A program made the position numbers and the translations under genes. This document shows, piece by piece, positions 23,645-34,964 of a stretch of DNA of 64,000 bases. Within the stretch, counting starts at the first letter, position 1; each line of letters starts with the position of its first letter. The DNA is from Metallyticus violacea (Eukaryota > Arthropoda > Insecta > Mantodea > Metallyticidae), in NCBI GenBank assembly GCA_030762175.1, contig CM060841.1, positions 9,662,001 to 9,726,000 of the forward strand. Reading direction: 5' to 3'. The notes beneath the pieces are model-generated. The model saw nothing but the letters and a program-made list of their open reading frames with translations. It searched no databases and was not told where the DNA came from.

Positions 23645-24155
23645 CTACTTGTATTGCGTTTCAAGTCCTTTGAAATTAACTGTGTCTTTAGTTTGTTTAG
23701 TGAGACAGCCCTGTATTTTTGCTATGCTCACATAATTGTTCCAGCATAGTTTGCAGTGCTTTCGGTGTTTTGGCGAATAAGACCACGTCGTCGACATATC
23801 TTAGATTTGTTAGTCGATTGCAGTTTATGTTGATTCCGAAATTATTATGGCAGTTCATTTCCCTCAATATATGCTCCATTACACAGGTGAAGAGTTTGGG
23901 AGAGATTGGATCGCCTTGGCGAACTCCTCTTTCTAGTCGGAATGGTTGTCCTTCTGTTTTTACTTTCACGAAACTTTGACTATAGAGTTTGTGTAAGATA
24001 CGAATGTACTTCGCCTCTATTTCTTGAGCTGCCAGAGCGTGTAATATGCTTGTATGTTCGACTGAGTCAAAGACCTTAGCTATAGTCAAAACTACGAATC
24101 CCACTTTAGGAAATTTCAACTTTAACTCAGTAATGATAACCTCCAGATCCATACA
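23645..24155 (-). pseudogene. LINE reverse transcriptase core, partly open
   Basis: An open frame of 151 codons holds the RT palm in order: AKVFDSVEHTSI (motif A aspartate, about residues 25-36), KYIRILHKLY, GVRQGDPISPKLF (motif B, residues 74-86) and LRYVDDVVLFA (motif C with the YxDD catalytic pair, residues 116-126). A recognisable continuation, NKLKTQL, reads on past the stop in another frame (about 23645-23690). The catalytic residues are intact in this fragment. The upstream fingers are degraded or missing and the C-terminal part is displaced. In intact elements the enzyme copies element RNA into DNA at the target nick. Confidence 0.9.
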
Positions 24156-24559
24156 GTAATATCATTACAATACTACCCTTGGTATGGCATATGATCAATA
24201 TGTTTGGACATACTTTTCCTATAGAAGGTTAACACGCCCTCTGCATATCTGCCCCTTTTTTGCTTTATCTCCCTTTCCTTATTCGTACAACAAAAAGCAT
24301 TCGCTTCTATAGCCGCTTCGTTCCCTAACTATGCCTCTGCCATGCTTAGAACATGAAAGGATTTGATATACTCAATTAATCTGTCACTTGGGAGTTTCCT
24401 CCTTAGTTCTGTACACCGCTCGGAGTGGGGAACCTACGCTTTTACTTCCATGCCGCCATATGTCGGCCAGTCAAACTACCTCTCGTCTCTTCCCCTGGTT
24501 TCTATTGCCACAGGTACCTCCACCACCCTAGTTTTTGTTAATGCTGCAGCTTCTCTTGT

Positions 24560-25150
24560 TCAGGGTATTGCCGTCATATTACTGTCACCTCCACCACAGC
24601 TCCTTAAGGCTGAGCCGTTGCCACCGCAGCTTCTCCTGCCGCTCTTGACCGGTCCTCCCCCGTCTGTCTTGTCTGCCACCTGTTCTTCTCATCTCTCGGG
24701 ATTCGAAGAGGGAACCGCGCCTCCCCAGATCTACCGAACTATTGCAGCCTTCTCTCCCGTCGACCACCAACTTGTCGAAGCGCATGAAGGCCTGGACACG
24801 TGCCTCCGGGCATGAACAAGACGTTTATTCAGGAAACTCCATTCCTGTCGCACTCGTTCACTAAAATCTTTGCTGATAGCGACACCACAGCCTCTCAAAC
24901 ATCGAGCCGCCTGGAGCACTTTCTCCCCAATTTACAAGGCCTTGGGCTACTTCCACTTCCGATTTTATGGGCCCTTCAATGGCATACGCACCCAACTTAA
25001 TTCCTATTATGTATCGTACTATTGTTGTCTCGTTAGTTCCCAGTTATCTTCCCCCATACCATACAGCACAATATTCTTTCTCTTATAGACTGTTTACGTT
25101 GTCACCTAAAGCTCCTGCACCCGATCTATTACACCATTCAGGTTGAGATT
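24560..25150 (-). pseudogene. LINE ORF1-like RNA-binding protein remnant
   Basis: On the minus strand, pieces in three frames give RKNIVLYGMGED (about 25060-25095), then IGEKVLQAARCLRGCGVAIS (about 24880-24945), then DFSERVRQEWSFLNKRL and ARRHVS, and MRFDKLVVDGRE (about 24750-24785). This is the order of an L1-type ORF1: the start of an RNA-recognition domain, then the C-terminal AR-LRGT-I-I-DFS-R-R signature and the LRFDKLVVDG strand. Such proteins bind LINE RNA. The opposite-strand 150-codon frame at 24363-24815 is a shadow of this remnant. Confidence 0.65.
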
Positions 25151-25309
25151 AATTTCTCAACCATTTTCTTCATTTCATCATTCAGCTGGAAACCTTATTT
25201 CTTATATCCTCCAAAGTATTCCGCACCTCCAGCATTATACAACTACGCCATCACTACTGCTAGTAACCACCTCTATGAACATGAATATTTTAAGTGTTGT
25301 CTGTACGAA

Positions 25310-25500
25310 TGAATGAATAGAATTAATAATGGCGCAAATAAGCCCTGAGTTCTTTGCACCTTAAAGCTGTCTGCCATTCACCTTCTCAGGATAAGGAAAA
25401 ACTCGGAATAAACCTTACCCAGACAGCTTGATCTGCCCTGGATTCAAACCCACGACCTCCGCAGTAGTGGTCTCAAGCACTACCACTAGACCACGGAGGA
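25310..25500 (-). mobile_element. tRNA-derived SINE, family C (single copy seen)
   Basis: The minus strand begins CCTCCGTGGTCTAGTGGTAG (box A) and carries GTGGGTTTGAATCCAGGGC (box B), then an unrelated body ending in GAATGAATGAATAG-like repeats seen on the plus strand as CATTC runs. The head resembles family B but the body does not, so it is kept separate. Confidence 0.75.
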
Positions 25501-25639
25501 GATGCAAGACATTCTTATTGTAACAAATATACACTTTAGTGTCTCGCTGTTATAAACGGAAAACGCCGCAACCTAATGATAACTAAAACATTTATCATCA
25601 TTTTATTTAAGAGTTGATAATTTCAACAAGTTCGTTTAA

Positions 25640-26190
25640 AAAGTATAGTTTATATTACAACTTCCAGGGGCATGCCCACATAGCATGAGGGAAGGTTTCT
25701 TTTATCAAGACTTGCATTTCTCCCCGACATTCTGTGATAACTGCAGCGCCATCGTGCGTTTGTACTGTAAACTTCTGGTTTATATGGAACTCTTCTAACG
25801 CAGCTGTAAAAGTACGTCTTAAGCCTTCTGCAGTCAGTTCAGAAACAGCTACAAACCAATTTACTCCCATTGATATATCGTAACATCACAACAAATTGTG
25901 ACATGCATGTGATATCTCTCGTCGGCCTATACAGAAACGGAATTTGCCCTTTCTGTGTCTTTTATAATCTCATTCGAATAGAAAGATACGTTTCTCACTT
26001 CACACGCTGTCAGCCAAGATGCTTTGTTCAAACCATAAACACACCTTAATTTTGTGTCGTCTTGCTGAGTACGCTCCTATAGCTTTCTGTTGATGAGTTC
26101 CAAATCGTTTCACTTCTAACTTAACAGTTGAAATTAGACGAAAAAATGGAGTCTTCAGGAAAACGTCCGCTTTATTTATTGCCACAAAAC
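25640..26190 (-). pseudogene. hAT-superfamily transposase remnant (DUF4371-like)
   Basis: The 71-codon frame (25655-25870) reads ELTAEGLRRTFTAALEEF, then FTVQTHDGAAVITECRGEMQ and VLIKETFPHAMW. This matches the hAT stretch around the second catalytic aspartate (Q-x-YDGAA-M, then G-QA-I-E-P-A-Y-HC). The usual YDGAANM reads as HDGAAVI. Upstream frames near 25880-25960 give FVVMLRYING, which fits the preceding ...QL-LRY strand. Further upstream (26000-26185) a frame reads VKRFGTHQQKA, of uncertain match. At least three frame breaks occur. hAT elements move by cut-and-paste, and this copy is dead. Confidence 0.65.
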
Positions 26191-26444
26191 ATACATTTTT
26201 TTTTTTTTTTTTTTTTGTAACTTAACAGTTAACACTGTGAAAGTTAAATTTTCACTGACAAACAGTGAGGAAGCCACCCAATTTTAAACAAATTGCGAAA
26301 AGAACCCCTAGTTAGTTATGCGTGGTATCCGTGACCTCTCTCTGGTTCCTAAGAAAAGAGAGAATACCGAGCGCTGGCCATGGGCCGTCTTCCTACTAGC
26401 CCATGAAAACAGAGAAATAAGCAGAAGGAACGCTTTTCTTTTCT

Positions 26445-26516
26445 TTCTCTCTTTTCTTTTGAGAGATAATTTTTAACAATTTGACGAACTATTGTTTTAC
26501 CTGGAAAACAATTATC
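26445..26516. repeat. Short dispersed repeat, copy 1 (shared with 28243-28313)
   Basis: About 70 bases containing GAGAGATAATTTTTAACAAT, TTTGACG and TTTTACCTGGAAA, matched at 28243-28313 in the same orientation. The flanks do not match. The family is unknown. Confidence 0.7.
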
Positions 26517-26519
26517 CAT

Positions 26520-27945
26520 CTTTGAGGAAGACAAATATAAGTCCTCGTAAATCTTTGCTGGCCCATGAAGGTATGTATAAATTTAAGGCGTAAAAGCTGG
26601 CCCACGAGCTAACCTCGCTAACGGAGAACCCGCATGCTACCGCTACTACATACAGTAGAGAGGAAATGCGCTTATTGCACAAGATACAATTAAGAACCAA
26701 TTGCAACCAATCGCTATTTTGATGCATTTGTTGTTTTAAAAGTTGACCAGCTGAAGAGAAAATGGTGAACAATTACGGAATTTTCTTCGGGGGGGGGCGC
26801 CTACAAGCTTTCTTGTAAAGTGTTGTAAATAATTGTAAATTATTATTAGAGGAATGATTAATTAAACCCTTTTTTAATTTTAATTCTGTAAGCTGACGTT
26901 GATAGCATTATGCTATGTTCTTTTAATTTCAAAAAATTATTCTACCTGATCTGTAACATGCATTTGTTGAATGTTCGATAAATAAAAAATCAATAATTAT
27001 CAATTATGACTATTTCAAAAATGAAATCTCTACAATATTCAATGTGAAATGTTTTATTTAAATTTATTAAGAAAATATTCATAAATTTATCTCCTAAAGT
27101 TACCATACCCTACAGTTGTCTCCACACAGTCTTGTTCGATATAACCTAATGCATCACGTGGGTTCAAGTAATGAAACCGCAAAGAGACATAGCTACTAGC
27201 AACGCCGGGATCACAAAACTAATTGTGCTCTGTAATCAATTACAGTAATAAGGTTCGGTACTCACTTAGCGAAACACTGTGGGTGTTATGCAAGTTGATG
27301 AACCAATTTGTTCCAGTCCATAACCAGCGAAGGTCCGACACATTTATATTTACATGTCCACGTTTTGTATCAGACTCTCGTTTCGATACCCATTGGCGAA
27401 AACACGATTCAATTTTCTTACTTTTGCTCAATTTGGTCATGACTTTCAAAATAAAATATATTTAATAACATGTATTTTACATGCACAAAATGGCGGTCAG
27501 GAGCACTGTACACAGGCGATTTAAAAATTTATTTTGAGTCTTAATTGTATTCTTTGGTATAAAATCTGGATTCAGTTCAAATAATCACATAGTTCTGAAA
27601 GCACTGCTTTACCTAAGCAGTTTTATATTCGATCCAAAGCAAAGAAAAAACTAATACTTTAATAGCATATTAAATTCAAATCATAACGATTATCAGAATG
27701 AATTAAGTAAACATAAATAAAAAATAAGTACTAATGCAGACACGCGCCTATCATAAAATGTCAAACTAGTTCCTGTTTCCGCAAGTGTACGTGAGCTGAA
27801 GTTCAAAGATATAGACATTGTATAATATTTAAAATCTCCCCGTTGTTAGTTTTATGCATTGTTACTATTACAATGAGTTTTCAGTTTACAACAGTTAGGC
27901 CTCCGATTTAGACGAAATAACTTAACCAGTCTTGTGAAGGTAGAA
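26520..27945. other. Unassigned stretch
   Basis: A run of G at 26792-26798 and a few short frames with no known motif. The rest is AT-rich filler. Confidence 0.4.
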
Positions 27946-28242
27946 CACCATATTTATTTAATTTTATTTCGTTTCATTTTCCTAAAGCGGCTCAAGCGGA
28001 TATTACCTTGGCCTGCCTGAGCAGGTTTGGTTATTGGGGAAATGCAACCGAAGAGGAAAAGGGAAATAAGATTCCTTGTGGTCAAGTTTGGCATTTTTAT
28101 TTTAATATTTATAATTTTACTAAAAGCATAAAATGATACTGTGTTTAAAACTGAGAATATCAAGCACCTACCTGTGCTACAAGGGAGGTTTAAAATGGGT
28201 CCTCCTATAAATTTCTGGCGATTCGGAATATGTTTATTTTTT

Positions 28243-28313
28243 CTTCTTTTCTTTAGAGAGATACTTTTTAAACAATTTGACGGAATATTTTTTTTTACCT
28301 GGAAAGTAATTAC
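28243..28313. repeat. Short dispersed repeat, copy 2
   Basis: Matches 26445-26516, with TTTTACCTGGAAAG at its end. See that entry. Confidence 0.7.
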
Positions 28314-28348
28314 CGGTGTTTTCTTGCGAATCATCTTATAGCATTTTT

Positions 28349-28433
28349 AATAGTGTTTAACGCCCTTTTTAACAGCTGAGACATCACAGGCGATGGACAC
28401 CGATGATACTGAGATAAAATGATAAACTGTGAA

Positions 28434-28489
<56 letters not shown>

Positions 28490-28652
28490 AAGGAAACATT
28501 CCAGGGCTAATTTTACGGCATTTGCCATTTATGAGGACTGATGAAAACCTGAAAAAAAAAAACCAGTCAGGGAGTCCTGGCGGGAATCGGAGCCCTAGAC
28601 CTCCCATTCACGACTACGCGCCTTAATGACCTCGGCAACCCGTGGCGGTTAT
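28349..28652 (-). mobile_element. SINE family A (copy 2) with an expanded homopolymer
   Basis: Reverse-oriented copy. The right end carries the head (ACCGCCACGGGTTGCCGAGG on the minus strand) and the left end TAGTGTTTAACG is the conserved tail. The short A/T-rich stretch of the family body has been replaced by a run of 49 T (28436-28484), with a second A-run at 28552-28561. Confidence 0.88.
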
Positions 28653-29081
28653 CACCTTTCTAAAATTATACGTTTACACATAGGCACATAAAATGCATTC
28701 TTCAAAACTGTAATCATGTAAGACATAACTAACGAGGAACAATTAGTGCAACGCACAATCACTGGCTGACAAACCTTCCCTCAAAACTAACTACAAGCTG
28801 CTATCTGCACATGCATTAAACGACCTTTAAAGACTGGCTATTCCCAATAGGAAGCTGCGCTTTGCTGACTCGTAACTTAAAACGTCGATCTTCATAGCTC
28901 AGACACTATGAATGAATGAGTGTATTCATTCAATTGACATACATATTAATAACTTTACAACCTTCGCAGGGTTTCACCTTTCCGTACGTGCCTTTTATAA
29001 TACACAAAAAGTACAATATTTAAATAAATAAGGCCATATCACCATTAATTAACGCAGTTAAAATAATGATGATAATAATAA

Positions 29082-29103
29082 CACCACCACCACCAACAAC
29101 AGC

Positions 29104-29149
<46 letters not shown>

Positions 29150-29160
29150 GTAATAATAAA
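29082..29160. repeat. Microsatellite (AAC/AAT)n
   Basis: ACCACC and AACAAC units lead into about 17 ATA units. Confidence 0.95.
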
Positions 29161-29221
29161 AATCTCAATAGCAGTTTCATATACACATAAAGAACATGCA
29201 ACCTCTTCCCCTTTGTCAGTT

Positions 29222-29391
29222 TGATTGATTTATTTATGGACGCTCTTTAACAGCTCAGGTCATCAGCGTCCCATTCAACTCAGGGCATGAAACGGCCGAC
29301 AAATTTTGCTCAGAGGCCTCTTCTTTCAGGTTTGAGGTTCTTTTTCGTGCCGCAAATGTACGACACGGGACCCACGGCTTTACTTTCCCTT
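29222..29391 (-). mobile_element. SINE family B (copy 3, head lost)
   Basis: Contains TTTATGGACGCTCTTTAACA, CAGCGTCCCATTCAA, AAATTTTGCTCAGAGGCCTC and TACGACACGGGACCC, all shared with the other B copies. It ends at TACTTTCC, before the tRNA-like head. Confidence 0.85.
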
Positions 29392-29440
29392 TGTCAGTGG
29401 AATAAGTAAACACCATACATACATTTTTTTTTACCCATAC

Positions 29441-29613
29441 CTAATTGAGGTTTTCCTCAGTCCTCATAAATGATAAATACCATGTAGATACCATAAATAT
29501 AGGCCTGAAATGTTTCCTTTCTTAAAAAGTATAATTTTCCAATTTGTTTCATCTCATGCATCATCAATGTCAGCCTGTAATGCCTGAATTGTAAAAAAGG
29601 CGTTAAACACTAT
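29441..29613 (+). mobile_element. SINE family A (copy 3, head lost)
   Basis: Starts in the GAGGTTTTCCTCAGTCCTCA body and ends CGTTAAACACTA. The tRNA-like head is missing. Confidence 0.85.
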
Positions 29614-29619
29614 TTAAAA

Positions 29620-30935
29620 AAGGATTGTTATTGGCATTAATTTCGAAATTTAATGATAGATTATCGCTCAAAAGAAAACGAGTTGATATCTATACCGTGT
29701 TTAATTGATTATATTTAAAATTAAATAATAATGAAAATTTTATCTTACTGAAACCTATAGCAAGAAACGTTCTGTCATTTGACAAAAGTATGCCTTTTGT
29801 ATTAATGCATTCGTAATTTAAAAATGATGCCTCGCCTGCGATCAAACATGTACATCAAAATCTGAGCGTAAAATGAAACACTGAGCAAAAACAAGTATTT
29901 CTCTTCCCAGAATGAAAAAAAAGTATGTTAATTGTTTAATAAAGTTCTTTCTGGAAAAATTCCAAACATTGGAATACATATTTAAATATTGAGGACATGT
30001 TAATTCATTTTAAGATTTATTTTTAGTTCAATTATGAAATGAGATATCTCAGAAGTGGATTTTAAACTTGATTTGTTACTTTTTTCTTTGCTGTTACACT
30101 GAAGTACATTCTTTTAATTCTCCCTCGAGCATCTGACTGCCCTTTTGACACATCATTCTTAAGCAATTTCCTATCTTTGCTAAACAAAAAATGCACAAAT
30201 TAATATTAATTGTATCTTTATCTTTAACCAAGTAGAATAAATACCACGGATTATTATTAGTGACTGAGGAGACCTAGCCTAGCAAATGAACAAACAATTA
30301 CGTTTTGTATTCTGCTGTAAAGGAACAAAAATACTGCTTTGTTGTACAGAAAAAGTAATCGCTCTACAGTTTTTACGTCATTCCTGATACACATCCTGTA
30401 CATTTCTAAAAGTATTTTAACATTAGAAAAAGGCTTAGCACCCTCTGTCTACCTGTGAGTTTAAATTTTTGCGCAGAAAGCATATCGTTTTTGTCCTTAT
30501 TTTATAGAATTGTAACATCGTTCTATTTTTAACACTTTGTTTTCGCTGATGTAATAGGATACAGATGTTAAAGGCATTTAAGTCACATATCTATGAATTA
30601 TAGACAGAACAAATATTGCTGGAAAATTTTCATAAAATGTAACCCATATACGTGCAGTACTTTTATGCTTTTCTTATTGCAAGTTGTGACAGTTGTTCCC
30701 TACAGGGACCTGGCGATCTGAATGCTGATAGCATCTTGAATGTGTATCATCACTAAGTCCCTTTTGATTCCCACAGAGAGGGTTTGCGATCTCAAGGCGA
30801 TTTGCTTGTCTCTCACAGGAGATAACGTACAAAGTGTACATTCTCCAGTTCTCGAAAACAGTGCACCATTTCCAGTAACTATACTTAAAGTACAAGATAA
30901 GGCGAGCAAAGGAGAACGTTCTAAAACATATCAAG
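29620..30935. other. Unassigned AT-rich stretch
   Basis: Short open frames at 30674-30970 on both strands have no known motif. The remainder is featureless. Confidence 0.4.
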
Positions 30936-30939
30936 AAAT

Positions 30940-32060
30940 GCATGCAACATTTTTCAAAGGAGAGAAATAACCGAAAGATTTAATAGAGAACAGAATAATA
31001 GCAGAAAACATAAGGGAACAGAAAAAGAAAATAAAATTCAGAGGAGAAGTAAGAAGAACAATGGAAAAAGGAACAGCAGAAAAACAGAAAGAAGAAAGAA
31101 GAGGACAAAAGAAAATAGGAACATGGAAAAGAAGAGACGAAATAAGAGAATAAAGGAGAAAACGAATGAGAGAGAAAAGAAAGGGAAAAAATAGGGAACA
31201 GCACAGAAGAGTTAAAAAAACAGAAGGACTGGAGGAGAAGAGAAGAAATAAAGGGAGAATGTAGGAACATAATAAGGGGGGGAGAAGAAAGAAGAGAACA
31301 GAAGATTAGAGAAGCTGAGCAAATAAGAGTAAAGTAGAAAAGGCGAAAGAATAAAAGGGAAGACAAGGTAGGAAAACAGCATAGAATAGCACAACAAAGA
31401 AGATAGGAAAACAGTAAAGATGAAGTGAAAACATAAGAGAAGAAAACATTGGAAATGAACAAAAGTGATACAGAAGAGAAGGAGGGAATAAGAGTAAAGT
31501 AAAGCAGAGGAGAGAATAGAGGAAAGGAGGCCAGAGAAGAGGGTAGGATGGGAAAGTAGATGGAATGATGAAATGGTGATGGCAACGAACAAGGGAAGAG
31601 GAAAGAAGAAAAGGAAAAAGTACAAAAATGAAAAAATGGGAAATAACTATAGAAGTGCAAAAGAGAGCATAAAGGAAGAGATTGGAATAATACAGAAAAG
31701 AGAATAGCTACAAGTAAGAAAAGAGGAGAAAGGAATAGAAGAAAAATATAAAAGGAGAACAGAGGAGGGAGAGAAGAGAAAGGAAGGAGGGAGAGGAGGG
31801 AAGAAGAAAAAAAGTAAGCAGAAAAAATGAATGAAAACCAAAGGAAGGGACAGAAAAGGAGAGGGGAATAGAATAGATGGAAAGAGAATAGAAAGGGTGC
31901 ATGATAGAAGAGAGGGGGAGAAAGAAAGGGAAGAGTGAAGAGGAGAAGAGAAGAGCATACAAATTTGATTAAAGACAAATGGGGGAATGGAAATAATGGA
32001 AAGGGCATGAGAAGACAGGGAGAAAAGTATAATGAAATTATTCAGAGCACAGAAGGACAT
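30940..32060. repeat. 1.1-kb polypurine (GA-rich) tract
   Basis: The plus strand is almost entirely A and G for over a kilobase, with very few C or T, in irregular GAAA, GGAA and AGAG words rather than a simple repeat unit. The minus strand therefore reads as long frames rich in Ser, Phe, Leu and Pro (up to 342 codons), which I regard as a composition artefact. Such tracts can adopt triple-helical structures (established for mirror-symmetric purine runs). Mirror symmetry was not tested here. Confidence 0.9.
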
Positions 32061-32061
32061 T

Positions 32062-33325
32062 TTGTGACATACAACAAAGTGGGTGAAACCAAGTCCTTTA
32101 AATGATAAGCAGCAGAAAATGGGAAAATTTATTTAACTTTAAAAGTTTATATTATTTTGAAGAAACAAAATACTTAGAACATATTTGGCATTTTCAAGTG
32201 TTTAATAACATTTTTAATTTTTTAAACTGGGCCTATGCTTTCATTAAAAGCATTTAGCTCAACAAGTGCTACAAACTTTTTTGTTTAATAGTTTAATAGT
32301 AAACAGTTTTACGATTTCTAACACCACCCTTACTTTAAGAAAAACAAATAAAAACACGTTTGGTAATCTCAGGACTGAAAATTTAATGTGTCAATAAACA
32401 GGTTACTGTATAGAGAGGACAAAGTTTTAAGGCAAGCTAGACGTCGATAATGTTATCCGCTTGCAACCCGAGGCAAGGCGTGCTCGAAAATTGATTTACC
32501 AATTTTAAAGAGCTAAGCTCCTGGTGATGCAGCGGATCTACGGAAGGAGATAAGGAGGTAACTTGCTAATGCTATCCGTTTGCAAGAGGCTGCGATGTCG
32601 CCATCATATCAAAACTCTCTTTACTATGTATGTACCTCCTGGCTTATTAATACTTCAGTAGTACATCATTCTGGTGTGCATTTAATATGTCTAAAGTGCG
32701 CAAATTCGTTTTTAGTCCTTTAACTAACTTAGAAGTGGAAAACAGGCAGAAGAGATGACACCATCATTAAATAAAGTACTTCACTGACTCGTTCGGTTAA
32801 ATGTCAGCTTACTAATACGAGCAAAAGTTTACAGTCCCTGTGTCTAGTCATGTTTCTACGACTCATTACAGCATAATCATTTTAGAACTAAACTTGTTGG
32901 TTTAAATCGTCCGTTTATATAATACTGCGTCATGTATTTAAGAATATTTTAAAAGTCAATCATATCAGAACTATTTTGATTTACAAAATGAAAATGGCAG
33001 GACACAGTTAGACTATTATGAACTAGTATTAGATAACGAAAAGGATTTTTTCATATTTTATTTTATATAAAGTATTTTCATTTATTTTTTTCAGTTTTAT
33101 ACGCTGAACAGAGCTGATGGAAGAAAACGCAGTTGCTAAATTCTTCGATGTTCGTCACTTTCACAAATTTGTTAAGTATAAAAAAAAATTTCGTAAAAGA
33201 TTGTTATGCTTCAATTAATAAGTAAAACTTGTAACAGTTCCCAAGTCCAATCACCGTTTTTGCCATTGTAATTAGTAATATAAATATTATGTATGCATGT
33301 TTGTCATAAGCTTTAACTTCAATGT
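32062..33325. other. Unassigned AT-rich stretch
   Basis: No recognised feature. Confidence 0.4.
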
Positions 33326-33327
33326 AT

Positions 33328-33650
33328 GTCATAAGAAGGAAAAGTCTCTGGTGCTTCTGTTACAGTAGCTTGGAAAGGCAAGATGGCCACAAACCTAATA
33401 CAAAAGGAACCTGGGGTTCAAGTGTGAATGCCACTTTTTAAAAGGTCTGCCGTTGGGAGGTGGGTTAATAAACCGATGAACTTTTAAATTCGTTAGTCAT
33501 AAGAAGGTGCTTTTCTGTTACAGTAGTTTGGAAAGGCAAGATAGCCATACACCCGATACTAAAGGAACCTGGGGTTCAAGTGTGAATGCTACTTTTTAAA
33601 AGGCCTGCCGTTGGGGGTTAATAAACCGAAGGACTTTAAAATCCATTTAG
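33328..33650 (+). repeat. Two-copy tandem duplication, period 168 bases
   Basis: The unit starts GTCATAAGAAGG at 33328 and again at 33496. Shared internal words include TTGGAAAGGCAAGAT, GGAACCTGGGGTTCAAGTGT, ACTTTTTAAAAGG and TAATAAACCGA. The copies differ by small indels and substitutions, so the duplication is not recent. GGGGTTCAAGTGT resembles a weak box B, but no box A accompanies it. Confidence 0.9.
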
Positions 33651-33743
33651 GACTTGACCCCTACCGGTTTTAGCCTTTAAACTAGCCAATGTCAAAAAAA
33701 TGTTTTAAATTTTCAAAAATAACGTATAAGGTCATTGTTTGTT

Positions 33744-33988
33744 GGTTTTATTTATGGACGCTCTTTAACATCTGAGATCATCAGCGTTCCATTCAATTCA
33801 GGGAGTGAAACGTTCGATACATTTTGCTCAGGGGCCTCTTCTTTTTCAGGCTTAAGGTACTTTTTCATGCCGTAAATCCACGATATGGGATCCACGACTT
33901 TACTTCCCTTCCGAAGGAAGCCACACTTAGGATTTTTACTCCGAAAAAATCCATCGACCCTACGTGGGGTGGGTGAACTTAAACCAGC
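33744..33988 (-). mobile_element. SINE family B (copy 4)
   Basis: Contains TTTATGGACGCTCTTTAACA, CAGCGTTCCATTCAATTCAG and CCTTCCGAAGGAAGCCA. The head side decays near 33960-33985. Confidence 0.85.
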
Positions 33989-34039
33989 CAATGGTAAATG
34001 TATGTTTGAACTTTCACAGATAGGAGCGAAACTTGTGCG

Positions 34040-34700
34040 TGCCTTTGTGACCCTGTGTCAATCGATTACTTGATTTGAATTCAATAATTAAGAAAGCGTT
34101 TGCTCTACGGAGCCAAGCAGTTAAAGGTTTGGAGTTGCTGGGACAAGCAGTACTCAGTTCTCGGATCTCAGTTATAAGATCTACTACACACGGCAAGATA
34201 CACGCAGTTTGCAGAAGCAATTCTGACTCAGTTCGCGCACTCATTTACGTAGTTCACAGAACCAGTTACTCAGAAGATGTTCTCATTTGACATACGCACC
34301 CATCAGTTAAGCAGTACGCCGCGGCCCTCATCTGTAAGTTTCACATGCGTCAGCTAAGTTTATATTCAACTTAGCTAAGTCTATCGTAACAAAACACCAG
34401 AGGAAGTGTGATATATTTTAAACATAATAAAATATATAACATAATATATACATATATGTATATTATGTCGCATAGCGTGCTTATTTACACTACTGAACTC
34501 CGTCTCCCAGACCTGTTGAGTACGAATGTACAAAATAGCAGAATTCGCCATGAGATATTTTTTCATTGAAGCGTAGGGTTCAGCAACGAGGCGATCATTC
34601 ATCAATTTACCAAACCGCCTCATAATTTGCATCACATTGTGAGGCCTGACAACAAACCGCTTCAAAATTGGTGCCCAACCTGGGGTACATAGCCGGAGCT
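34040..34700 (+). mobile_element. Possible LTR retrotransposon end
   Basis: A stretch rich in CAGT and CTCAGTT words (34120-34270), then AT-rich sequence with AATAAAATAT, then ATTGGTGCCCAACCTGGGG near 34670. The last resembles the TGGNGCCCAAC-type primer-binding site that follows a 5' LTR in gypsy-like elements. No matching second LTR and no gag/pol coding are visible nearby, so this is a weak call. Confidence 0.25.
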
Positions 34701-34964
34701 TACTAAACCGCTTCAAACTAACGCTTTTATTACAATGTTCATATGTAAAAGAGACATATAACCTATTGTTCGAAAGTATAAAAAGCATGTATAAGATATT
34801 ACCCGTTTTAGCTTATATTGCGGGGTGCGAACTCAAAAATTGACTGCATCGCATTATTTGTTGCTGCGGAAAGAAAGTTAATTGAAAGTTGTTGATTATG
34901 GTAGACTCATTTGAGTGTAAAATAACCACAAACAAGATCTAACGCTATCGCACTATTTAGGTAA

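Larger units (their letters stand above)
22085..25250 (-). mobile_element. Long LINE remnant (ORF1, reverse transcriptase, 3' domain), interrupted
   Basis: Three blocks lie on the minus strand in the correct 5' to 3' order: an ORF1-like protein (about 24560-25150), a reverse transcriptase core (23645-24155) and the post-RT tail (22150-22805). Between the last two is a stretch of about 840 bases (22806-23644) with no LINE coding, probably a later insertion. No endonuclease domain is recognisable between ORF1 and RT. The 3' flank near 22085-22110 has TATCTTTATCTTTATATT, the kind of short tandem tail some LINEs end with. Nothing here can be translated as a whole. Confidence 0.7.

Noticed and set aside
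24363..24815. 150-codon plus-strand frame rich in Pro, Leu, Ser
   Set aside because: Lies opposite the LINE ORF1 remnant, which has recognisable motifs on the minus strand. This one has none.
28331..28626. Short Lys-rich and Phe-rich frames
   Set aside because: Produced by the T-run inside a SINE copy.
30980..32008. 342-codon minus-strand frame rich in Ser, Phe, Leu, resembling a multi-pass membrane protein
   Set aside because: The whole region is a purine tract on the other strand. All three minus frames are long for the same compositional reason, and no family motif is present.
34655..34720. Two ACCGCTTCAAA words as ends of the 41.5-kb mariner-like element
   Set aside because: The match does not extend into the next bases (CACAAATT) of that terminal repeat, so it is likely chance.
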